The notes below the pieces were generated by a model. The model made no database searches. It saw only the letters and a list, made by a program, of their open reading frames with translations, and was not told the origin of the DNA. The position numbers and the translations under genes are program-made. This document shows, in pieces, positions 15,507 through 21,608 of a stretch of 22,004 bases of DNA; within the stretch, counting starts at the first letter, position 1; each line of letters starts with the position of its first letter. The DNA comes from DATDAH01 sp036525535 (GTDB lineage: Bacteria; Actinomycetota; Acidimicrobiia; Acidimicrobiales; DATDAH01), in assembly GCA_036525535.1 (NCBI GenBank), contig DATDAH010000293.1, positions 1 to 22,004 of the forward strand, written 5' to 3'.

Positions 15507-16540
15507 CCGCCGTTCTGACCACGCCCACCGTCACTCGGGTCGCCACTGCGGCCCGAGCCGACGGGCGGCGGTTCGTCGTGCCGGTCGTCGCCGTCACCGC
15601 CCTCGCCCCCGTCGCCTGGGGGACGACCTACGTGGTGACGACCGAGCTGCTGCCACCCGGACGACCGCTGCTGGCCGGGGTCCTGCGGGCCCTGCCCGCC
15701 GGGCTGGCTCTGACGGCGGTCACGCGACAACGACCGGTCGGCACCTGGTGGCTCAAGGCCCTGGTCCTCGGCACGCTCAACATCGGCGCCTTCTTCGCCC
15801 TCCTCTTCGTCGCCGCTTACCGCCTCCCCGGCGGCGTGGCGGCCACCCTCGGGGCCATCCAGCCTCTCCTCGCCGCCGCGCTGGCGGCCACCCTGCTGCG
15901 CGAGCGGCTTCGCCCGCACGTCGCCGTCGCCGGGCTGCTCGGCGTGGTCGGCGTGGCGCTGCTCGTCCTGCGCGCCGGCGCGCAGCTCGACGCGGTCGGC
16001 ATCCTCGCCGGCCTGGCCGGCGCGGCATCGATGGCCACGGGCGTCGTGCTGACCAAGCGCTGGGGACGGCCCGTCCCTCTCCTGACGTTCACGGCCTGGC
16101 AGCTGGTGGCGGGCGGCCTGGTCCTTCTGCCCGTAGCCCTCGTCGTCGAGGGCTCCCTGCCATCCCTCACCGGGGCGAACACCCTCGGGTACCTCTGGCT
16201 GGCCACGGCGGGGACCGGCGTGGCCTACAGCCTGTGGTTCCGGGGCATCGAGCGCCTCCCGGTGGCCCGGGTCTCCCTGCTCGGCCTCCTCAGCCCCATC
16301 GTGGCCACGGCCACCGGCTGGCTCGTGCTCGATCAGCGGCTCACGCCCCTCCAGCTCGGCGGGGCCGCTCTCGTCCTCGGGGCGCTGTGGCTGGGCCAGC
16401 AGACCAGGCCAGAGCGGCCCCGACCGGGCCCATCCGACCACCTCGACCGTCGTCCACCTCGAGTCGCAGTCCCCTGGCCGGTTCGAGCACGTCCGGGACA
16501 ACGCACCTTGCCCACCCCGCGGCATCGTGGCCTCACTTGA
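15503..16540 (+). CDS. EamA/DMT-family transporter
   Basis: A 345-residue inner membrane protein with about ten hydrophobic segments in two repeats. LAPVAWGTTYVVTTELLPPG (about 32-51) matches the start of the first EamA repeat, and RLPGGVAATLGAIQPLLAA the family's fourth-helix region. The second repeat includes SLWFRGIERLPVARVSLLGL (about 243-262) and ends with GWLVLDQRLTPLQLGGAALV. DMT proteins export metabolites or drugs by exchange with ions. The last 45 or so residues are proline- and arginine-rich, likely disordered, and longer than usual. The GTG start overlaps the SRPBCC stop by 4 bp. Regulation by the neighbouring MarR protein is likely. Confidence 0.9.
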   Translation: MTAVLTTPTVTRVATAARADGRRFVVPVVAVTALAPVAWGTTYVVTTELLPPGRPLLAGVLRALPAGLALTAVTRQRPVGTWWLKALVLGTLNIGAFFALLFVAAYRLPGGVAATLGAIQPLLAAALAATLLRERLRPHVAVAGLLGVVGVALLVLRAGAQLDAVGILAGLAGAASMATGVVLTKRWGRPVPLLTFTAWQLVAGGLVLLPVALVVEGSLPSLTGANTLGYLWLATAGTGVAYSLWFRGIERLPVARVSLLGLLSPIVATATGWLVLDQRLTPLQLGGAALVLGALWLGQQTRPERPRPGPSDHLDRRPPRVAVPWPVRARPGQRTLPTPRHRGLT

Positions 16541-16573
16541 CGGAAGTCTGACGGGGTGGTCGCGTCACCGTCC

Positions 16574-17005
16574 ATGCCCAGCGATGCGCAACTGAAGTTC
16601 ATGAACGCGCTCCACAGAGTGGTGCTCAAGGCCAGCTTCGGCAAGATCGGCGGGAACCTGCTCGGGATGCCCGCCTTCGAGCTGACCACGATCGGGCGCA
16701 AGAGCGGCCAGCGTCGCTCCGTCATGCTCACCGCCCCCGCGGAAGAGGGCGACACACTGGTCGTCGTCGCCTCGAAGGGGGGCAATGACGAGCACCCGGC
16801 CTGGTTCCTCAACCTGCGGGAGAACCCCGAGGTCGAGGTCCGGTTCGCCGGCAAGGACCCCAAGCCCATGACCGCCCGCGTCGCCGACGCCAAGGAACGA
16901 GCCCGGTTGTGGCCGATCATCACCGAGGACCACGACAACTACGCCGGCTACCAGAAGAACACAGACCGGGAGATCCCGGTCGTCCTGCTCGAGCCGAGGT
17001 CCTGA
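16574..17005 (+). CDS. Deazaflavin (F420)-dependent nitroreductase/quinone reductase family protein
   Basis: A 143-residue Ddn-like (FDOR-A type) split-barrel protein. Family marks are PAFELTTIGRKSGQRRSVML (about 34-53), the strand TLVVVASKGGNDEHPAWFLN (about 61-80) and ENPEVEV. Related enzymes use reduced F420 to reduce quinones, nitro compounds or other hydrophobic substrates, often at the membrane. The ATG at 16574 gives a family-like N-terminus (MPSDAQLKFMNALHR); a GTG at 16556 would add six residues, and neither has a strong Shine-Dalgarno. The stop overlaps the presumed CTG start of the following SRPBCC gene. The presence of this family suggests the host makes F420. Confidence 0.87.
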   Translation: MPSDAQLKFMNALHRVVLKASFGKIGGNLLGMPAFELTTIGRKSGQRRSVMLTAPAEEGDTLVVVASKGGNDEHPAWFLNLRENPEVEVRFAGKDPKPMTARVADAKERARLWPIITEDHDNYAGYQKNTDREIPVVLLEPRS

Positions 17006-17502
17006 CCCCGCGAGCCCTCCGGGCCGAACGCACCTGGCGCTCGACTCACGCCGCGCCCGAGGTCTGGGACACCGTCCTCGACTTCGCGGCCTACCGGTCG
17101 TGGTGGCCGTGGCTGATCGAGTTCACCCCACCCCGGCTGGCCAGCGGAGCCGGGACCCGAGCGGTGGTGCGGGCGCCGGCGGGCTACCTGCTGCGCCTCG
17201 ATCTGACGCTGGCGGAGGTCGACGCCCCCCACCGGGTCGACATCGTGGTCGCCGGCGACGTCGAGGGCCGATCGACGGTCACCGTGCGACCGCGTGAGGA
17301 CGGGTCCGACGTGGCGCTGGCCTGGACCCTGGCCCCGCGTCGAAGCCTCCTGCGCGTCCTCGGTGTCGTCGCCCGGCCCGTACTGGTGCGGGGCCACGAC
17401 CGCATCCTCGACGACGGACTCCGCCGTTGCCTCGACGCCACCGGCCTCGACCTGGAACCGCAGTCGACGTCAGCGCGAATCCGAGGGCAGGACGCCGGGT
17501 AG
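17002..17502 (+). CDS. SRPBCC-family protein, probable CTG start
   Basis: A protein of about 166 residues with an SRPBCC (polyketide cyclase-like) fold. The opening RAERTWRSTHAAPEVWDTVL is the first strand and helix, followed by DFAAYRSWWPWL, and the closing helix region is GHDRILDDGLRRCLDATGLD. There is no ATG, GTG or TTG between the stop of the preceding gene and the conserved start of the domain. CTG at 17002-17004 overlaps the TGA of that gene (CTGA), mimicking the usual ATGA coupling. The only other option is a GTG at 16909, which would add 31 non-family residues read out of frame from the reductase gene. Function is unknown; the ligand is probably hydrophobic. Confidence 0.78.
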   Translation: MTPRALRAERTWRSTHAAPEVWDTVLDFAAYRSWWPWLIEFTPPRLASGAGTRAVVRAPAGYLLRLDLTLAEVDAPHRVDIVVAGDVEGRSTVTVRPREDGSDVALAWTLAPRRSLLRVLGVVARPVLVRGHDRILDDGLRRCLDATGLDLEPQSTSARIRGQDAG

Positions 17503-17532
17503 GTCAGAGGGGAACCCGATCAAGGAGGCACC

Positions 17533-17802
17533 ATGCCGACCCGTGATCCTGGCCCTTCCGTGAAGGACCCCGAACAGTACGAAGCCCTGCGCGACGAGGG
17601 CATGAGCAAGGAGAAGGCGGCCCGCATCTCGAACGCGTCGGCCAACGAGGGTCGGAGCTCGGTCGGCCACAAGGGCGGCGAGGCCGAGAACTACGAGGAC
17701 CGCACCGTCGACGAGCTCCGCGACCGGGCGGCGGAGATCGGGATCGAAGGGCGATCCGACATGACCAAGGACGAGCTCATCGACGCTCTCCGCAACCACT
17801 GA
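17533..17802 (+). CDS. Small Rho-N/SAP-like stress-type protein
   Basis: An 89-residue, highly charged protein. The N-terminal half contains VKDPEQYEALRDEGMSKEKA and ARISNASANEG, a conserved segment in small actinobacterial proteins. The C-terminal half, TVDELRDRAAEIGIEGRSDM followed by TKDELIDALRNH, is the helix-extended-helix of the Rho termination factor N-terminal/SAP type, which often contacts nucleic acid. A very strong ribosome binding site, AAGGAGG at 17522-17528, lies 4 nt before the ATG. No cysteine, signal or membrane segment is present. The biological role is unknown; general DNA or RNA binding is an inference from the fold. Confidence 0.85.
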   Translation: MPTRDPGPSVKDPEQYEALRDEGMSKEKAARISNASANEGRSSVGHKGGEAENYEDRTVDELRDRAAEIGIEGRSDMTKDELIDALRNH

Positions 17803-17818
17803 CGGAAGCGAGGACACC

Positions 17819-18184
17819 ATGACCACCGTGACCGACGAACTGCTGGCGCTGGAACGCGAGGCCTGGGAGGCGCTGTCCACCGACGGTGAAGCCGCCACAG
17901 CCTTCTACGACCGCGTCCTGGCCGACGACGTGCTCATGCTGCTGCCCGGCGACATGGTCATCGATGACCGCGCCACCGTCGTCAGCTCCATGAGCGGCGC
18001 CGCCTGGCAGTCCTACGAGCTGACGGATGAACGGGTCGTCCCCCTGGGCGAGGACTCGGCCGTGGTCGGCTACCGGGGCACCGCCACCCGCGACGACACG
18101 CCTTACAGGGCGCTGTTCAACAGCACCTATGTGCGGGAGGACGGCGACTGGAAGCTGGTCCTCCACCAGCAGACGCCCGTCTAG
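17819..18184 (+). CDS. NTF2-fold (SnoaL/DUF4440-like) protein
   Basis: A 121-residue protein with the NTF2-like pattern. It has a long N-terminal helix (ELLALEREAWEALSTDGEAA), then FYDRVLADDVLMLLPGDMVI, strands with DSAVVGYRGTATRD, and the closing strands FNSTYVREDGDWKLVLHQQT. Members are varied: small-molecule isomerases, hydrolases or ligand binders. No specific catalytic set can be read with certainty. The ATG follows the previous stop by 16 nt, with GAGGA upstream, so the two genes probably form an operon. Its TAG stop shares the four bases CTAG (18181-18184) with the stop of the converging selenoprotein gene. Confidence 0.83.
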   Translation: MTTVTDELLALEREAWEALSTDGEAATAFYDRVLADDVLMLLPGDMVIDDRATVVSSMSGAAWQSYELTDERVVPLGEDSAVVGYRGTATRDDTPYRALFNSTYVREDGDWKLVLHQQTPV

Positions 18185-18693
18185 GCCGTCACCGCCGCCA
18201 GGATCTCGTCGACCGCCGCGTCGGCCAGAGCCCGCATCTCGTCATCGGTGCGGTCTTGAATGGGGTGGGGGACGAACACCCGCGCCGCCGGGAAGCCGAG
18301 CGCGTCGGCCTGGGTTTCGGCCGCCTCGATGAACTCGGTGGAGGCGATGAAGGCCCCGGGGATGCCCCGCCGCTCCAGGTCGGCGATGTCGTGCACACTG
18401 CACGACGTACACGAGCCTCAATCGGCGAGAGCCTCGATGACGACGTGGCAGCGCTGGGCGATCTCGTAGCGGAGGTCCGCTGGGGCCGGTTTGGTGAAGG
18501 TGGGCTTGGCGAAGCGCTCGACGGTCGCCCCCCGGGCCTGGAGATGGGATTCCAGCTGGTCGAGGAAGATGTCGCCCCGCGGCTTGCTGATGTCCAGCAG
18601 GCCGACGGTCAGGCCCTCGAGGGTCGCCGGTCGGTCGAGCAGGGGGCGCGGGGCAGGGGCCCGCTCGCTCGTGGGATCCAGCAGGACGCTCAT
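18181..18693 (-). CDS. UGSC-type selenoprotein (in-frame UGA read as selenocysteine)
   Basis: A 170-residue protein read through one UGA at 18420-18418. Residues 1-91 (…HVVIEALAD) and 93-170 (GSCTSCSVHDIADLERRGIP…) are in the same frame and form one continuous domain. The residue at 92 plus the next three give U-G-S-C, with another cysteine at 98. This is the hallmark of the UGSC (seleno)protein family, whose function is not established. The strand LEGLTVGLLDISKPRGDIFL suggests a Rossmann-like fold, with the redox motif at a strand end. A perfect 8-bp hairpin with a GUG loop begins 11 nt after the UGA, as expected for a bacterial SECIS. The ATG overlaps the stop of the upstream thioredoxin-like gene (ATGA). 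Standard gene calling would split it into two ORFs (18418-18693 and 18181-18396). Confidence 0.9.
18388..18406 (-). promoter_or_regulatory. SECIS-like hairpin downstream of the UGA codon
   Basis: On the - strand, GTCGTGCA pairs with TGCACGAC around a GTG loop. It can also be read as a 7-bp stem with an AGTGT loop. It starts 11 nt after the UGA, and its loop is about 19-20 nt from it, in the range known for bacterial SelB-binding elements, which often carry G and U in the apical loop. It lies within the coding sequence for SCSVHDI. Confidence 0.7.
18418..18420 (-). other. Selenocysteine UGA codon
   Basis: The in-frame TGA between the codons for Asp91 and Gly93. It is read as selenocysteine rather than a stop because the frame continues for 78 codons with family-type sequence (GSCTSCSVHD), the U-G-S-C motif is formed exactly at this codon, and a hairpin follows. 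This requires the host to carry selA, selB, selC and selD outside the window. Confidence 0.88.
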
Positions 18694-20180
18694 GGTCGGA
18701 TCTCCCTCGTCACGGGCTCACTGCCCCCCTGGCCGCTGACCCAGCCCCCGATGATGGCAGAGAAGAGGCCGGCTCCTCCGCCCGCATGGACCACCAGCAG
18801 GCCACTGCCCCGGAACTTGGGCAGGCTCATCTCGGCGAAGGCCTCGGGGAGTCCTTCGGCGATGCCGCCGGCGCCGCGGACCAGCTCCTGGCCGTCGATG
18901 GTCAGCAGGGTCGTCAGCTCGTCGATCAGGCGCGGCCGGCTCCAGCCCGCCTCCCGGAACACCCGGGCGTGCTCGGGCGAGACGACGAGGACGGCGTCGA
19001 AGCCGAGGACCAGCTTGGGATGAGCCGTGGTGCGCAGGCAGGCCGCCATCGACCGGGCCAGGGAGTCGGCCTCCCGCGAGAGCTGGTCAACGACCCCGCG
19101 CACACCTTCCCCGGCGAAGAGGGTCACCGTGTCGACCCCTGGCTCGAAGCCGCGGGACACCGACAACGGCTCCCATGGCGAGCCCTCCTCGTCCTCGGCG
19201 AAGCAGAAGCTGAGCTTGCCGGGGTGGCCGAGCGTGGCCCGGTCGACACCGCCCGGACGGCCACCACCCACGTTGCGGACGACCAGCTGGAGCGCCCGAC
19301 CGATGGTCAGGTTGGCCCGGTTGCCCTGCCCGAGGGCATTGCCGCCGCTGTTCATGCCGATGCCGCGGGCCAGCGGCCCGTTGACCAGGATCATCGGGCC
19401 GGAGAAGTAGGTCGTGGCCAGCAGGCCGTGCATGTTGAACTCGTCGGTGCAGGCGGCCTCGACCGCAGCCAGGACCACGGGCAGGTACTCCGGACGACAG
19501 CCGGCCATGACCGCATTGACCGCGACCTTCTCGACCGTGCAGTCGACCAGGTCGGGCGGAACCACGGCGACGAGCTCGTCCGGGGCCCGGGACGTGCCCT
19601 CCAGCATGCGCAGGACCCGGGCCTCGGTGGGCGGGACGACGGGCAAGCCGTCGGTCCAACCGCGGTCGAACAGGGCCTCGAACTCGTCCTCCAGGGCGGC
19701 CAGCTCGATGCGTCGGCTGCGCAGGGCGCTTCCGCCGAAGCGGACGGCCAACTCGTCGCCGAGGTTCGGGTCGACGCTCAGCGAACCGCATCCCGGCCGC
19801 CAGTCGGGGAGATCCGGGCCGAGGCCGGTCAGGCCGGAGAACGCCTCCCACTGCGCACGGTCCCAGCCCACGATTCTGGCCGCCTCCTCGCCCGCCTCGA
19901 AGCGGAGGAGCGTGGGCACGGTGTCCAGGTCGTGGTGCCAGGAGAAGTCCAGATCGGTGTCATCGACGACGTCAGGCACTCCCTCGGGGAAAGTCGGGTC
20001 GTCCTGGGTCAGGACGACCAGATCCGTGCGGGCGGCGAGGTCGGCCAGGACCGGGGCAACGAGCACACAGGTCGGGCAGTCCCGCTTCACCACGGCGACG
20101 AGGCCGTCGGCGACCGTGCGACCGCCGGCCAGGGCCCGCTCCTCCACGCTCAGCGACCGTACTCCCTGACCGGGCGTCAC
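18690..20180 (-). CDS. Thioredoxin-like domain protein with large conserved C-terminal domain, selenoprotein partner
   Basis: A 496-residue protein. Residues about 15-115 look thioredoxin-like: VVKRDCPTCVLVAPVL has a CPTC redox motif (35-38), and LDTVPTLLRFEAGEEAARIV carries the cis-proline. WRPGCGSLSVDP (127-138) has a further cysteine. From about 165 onward is a large domain with RGWTDGLPVVPPTEARVLRM (173-192), VAVNAVMAGCRPEYLPVVLA, and the glycine/asparagine-rich GIGMNSGGNALGQGNRANLT. I cannot assign a function to it. The start is GTG at 20180, in a GTGA overlap with the upstream gene. The stop overlaps the selenoprotein ATG by 4 bp. Coupled synthesis suggests that it is the redox partner of the selenoprotein. 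Confidence 0.85.
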   Translation of the reverse strand: MTPGQGVRSLSVEERALAGGRTVADGLVAVVKRDCPTCVLVAPVLADLAARTDLVVLTQDDPTFPEGVPDVVDDTDLDFSWHHDLDTVPTLLRFEAGEEAARIVGWDRAQWEAFSGLTGLGPDLPDWRPGCGSLSVDPNLGDELAVRFGGSALRSRRIELAALEDEFEALFDRGWTDGLPVVPPTEARVLRMLEGTSRAPDELVAVVPPDLVDCTVEKVAVNAVMAGCRPEYLPVVLAAVEAACTDEFNMHGLLATTYFSGPMILVNGPLARGIGMNSGGNALGQGNRANLTIGRALQLVVRNVGGGRPGGVDRATLGHPGKLSFCFAEDEEGSPWEPLSVSRGFEPGVDTVTLFAGEGVRGVVDQLSREADSLARSMAACLRTTAHPKLVLGFDAVLVVSPEHARVFREAGWSRPRLIDELTTLLTIDGQELVRGAGGIAEGLPEAFAEMSLPKFRGSGLLVVHAGGGAGLFSAIIGGWVSGQGGSEPVTREIRP

Positions 20181-20914
20181 ATCGGCGGGACGAGCTCGCG
20201 CCAGCGTCCGGCCACGGCCGCGTCCCCCACCGTGTCCACGGCACCGCCGTCCCGGTTCCAGAGGAACAGCAGGAGGGCCTCGGCGCTCCCCCGGAAAGCC
20301 ACGTCGCCCTTGGCGTGCTCGCGGATCAGGACCCGCTCGCTCGGCGCCGGAAAGGTGATGAGCCACTCGCCCTGGGTGTCCGAGCAGTGCAGGTGGGCGC
20401 TCTCCCCGTCACCCGGGGCTTCGAACAGGACCCGGGCGAGGGCCACGAACACGTCGAGCATCTCGTCGATGCCGTCGGCGGCGAGGGTCGGGTCCATCGG
20501 TGCGGTCGCCAGGCCCGCGCCCCGCTCGGCGTCCCAACGGTGAACGAGGGTCTCATGAGCCATGCGCCGGGCCCAGAACCCGACCGTCTGGTCATCCGGG
20601 TACCACGACCAGCATCGTTCGTCCGGCTCGGAGGTGGCGAGCTGGTCGAGGAGGGCCGTGGTGCCTGCCGCCACCCATTCCATGAGGAGCTCGTCGTCCT
20701 CAGGGGGCGAGAGGGTGGCCCGGACCGACATGTCGGTGATCGGCCGGCCGGCCACGATCTGAGCGGTCATGTGGTGCCCGCCCCCGATGTGGGCCACGAC
20801 GTCTCGTACCCGCCAGTCCCCGCACCACGAGACCGTCCCGTCGGCGTCAGCCGCGAGAGCCGCGAGCGCCCGCTCACCCTCGTCCCGGATCACCGAGGAA
20901 TAGTCGAAGGTCAT
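20177..20914 (-). CDS. Maleylpyruvate isomerase-family, probable mycothiol-dependent enzyme
   Basis: A 245-residue protein of the DinB-like, maleylpyruvate-isomerase N-terminal family (TIGR03083 type). CGDWRVRDVVAHIGGGHHMT (31-50) has the conserved trp/his region, and ARRMAHETLVHRWDAERGAG (about 113-132) the second set of histidines that bind metal and thiol in this family. The C-terminal part (from about 165) is the sterol-carrier-like domain often attached, here with LHCSDTQGEWLITF. Members use mycothiol for isomerisation or conjugation; the substrate is unknown. It is the first gene of the selenoprotein operon and overlaps the thioredoxin-like gene by 4 bp. A TAGGGT element 5 nt before the ATG suggests a leaderless transcript. 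Confidence 0.85.
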   Translation of the reverse strand: MTFDYSSVIRDEGERALAALAADADGTVSWCGDWRVRDVVAHIGGGHHMTAQIVAGRPITDMSVRATLSPPEDDELLMEWVAAGTTALLDQLATSEPDERCWSWYPDDQTVGFWARRMAHETLVHRWDAERGAGLATAPMDPTLAADGIDEMLDVFVALARVLFEAPGDGESAHLHCSDTQGEWLITFPAPSERVLIREHAKGDVAFRGSAEALLLFLWNRDGGAVDTVGDAAVAGRWRELVPPM

Positions 20915-20919
20915 GCACG

Positions 20920-20925
20920 ACCCTA
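20920..20925 (-). promoter_or_regulatory. Candidate -10 element of the selenoprotein operon
   Basis: TAGGGT on the - strand (TANNNT type) ends 5 nt before the ATG at 20914, placing the transcription start on the start codon. The divergent gap to the methyltransferase is only 34 bp, so there is little room for other control DNA. No good -35 is seen, which is common in actinobacteria. Confidence 0.4.
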
Positions 20926-20948
20926 GGTCGCACTGCGAGGATCCTGCC

Positions 20949-21545
20949 GTGGACGCGAATGCCTGGAACGACCGCTACGAGACCGCTGAGCTGGTGTGGT
21001 CGGCGGCGCCCAACCAGTTCGTCGTCGAGGTCTTGGCGGACGAGCCGCCCGGGACCGGGCTCGACCTGGCCTGTGGGGAGGGGCGCAACGCCATCTGGCT
21101 GGCCGAGCAGGGCTGGACCATGACCGGGGTCGACTTCTCGTCCGCCGGGCTGGCCAAGGCGGCCTCGCTGGCCCGGGCCCGCGCGGTCGTGGCGACCTGG
21201 GTGGAGGCCGACGCCGTCACCTGGTCCGGGTCCGCCGAGCTCGACCTCGGCCTCGTCGCCTACCTCCACCTTCCCGCCGCCGAGCGGGCGGCGGCCCTCG
21301 CCAACCTCGTGGCCGCCTGCCGCCCGGGCGGGCTGGTCGTCGTGGTCGGCCATGCCCGACTGAACCTGACGGAGGGCTACGGCGGTCCCCCGGTCCCCGC
21401 CATCCTCCTCGAGCCCGACGAGGTCGTAGCCGACCTCGGCTCGGTGACCATCGAGCGGGCCGAGCACGTCACCCGCACCGTGACCACCGACGACGGCGAC
21501 CGGACGGCGATCGACACCCTCGTCGTGGCCCGGACGACCGGCTGA
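20949..21545 (+). CDS. Class I SAM-dependent methyltransferase
   Basis: A 198-residue methyltransferase. TGLDLACGEGRNAIWLAEQG (37-56) is motif I, MTGVDFSSAGLAKAASLARA (58-77) motif II, and CRPGGLVVVVGHARLN the post-motif strand. The start WNDRYETAELVWSAAPNQFV resembles the TehB-like and thiol/chalcogen-acting methyltransferases, but the substrate cannot be read from sequence. The GTG at 20949 has GAGGA about 7 nt upstream; a longer frame from 20913 would overlap the divergent gene's start. It is divergent from the selenoprotein operon with 34 bp between, so co-regulation is possible. Confidence 0.87.
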   Translation: MDANAWNDRYETAELVWSAAPNQFVVEVLADEPPGTGLDLACGEGRNAIWLAEQGWTMTGVDFSSAGLAKAASLARARAVVATWVEADAVTWSGSAELDLGLVAYLHLPAAERAAALANLVAACRPGGLVVVVGHARLNLTEGYGGPPVPAILLEPDEVVADLGSVTIERAEHVTRTVTTDDGDRTAIDTLVVARTTG

Positions 21546-21595
21546 GTCGCAGGAGGTTCACAGCCGCCACGGTTCGAACGCCCAGGGACCACCTC

Positions 21596-21601
21596 TACGG
21601 T
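21596..21601 (+). promoter_or_regulatory. Candidate -10 element upstream of the YceI-like gene
   Basis: TACGGT (TANNNT type) ends 7 nt before the ATG at 21609, so the transcript may be leaderless or nearly so. An AGGAGG at 21551-21556 is too far (52 nt) from the ATG to serve as its ribosome binding site. A GTTCGAAC palindrome lies at 21572-21579, near where a -35 or operator would be. Confidence 0.3.
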
Positions 21602-21608
21602 CTCGGCC

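Noticed and set aside
18396..18420. The UGA at 18420-18418 as a nonsense mutation making a pseudogene, or as the true end of one gene with a second small gene after it
   Set aside because: Sequence on both sides is of high quality and in one frame, the U-G-S-C motif is formed at this codon, a hairpin follows, and the second part has no ribosome binding site of its own.
18786..20543. 585-residue open frame on the + strand
   Set aside because: It is antisense to the thioredoxin-like and mycothiol-enzyme genes and has no domain pattern.
21572..21579. GTTCGAAC palindrome as a LexA-type box or as part of a tRNA T-arm
   Set aside because: It does not match the longer actinobacterial SOS box, and no tRNA cloverleaf surrounds it. 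It is kept only as a possible operator in the YceI promoter entry.
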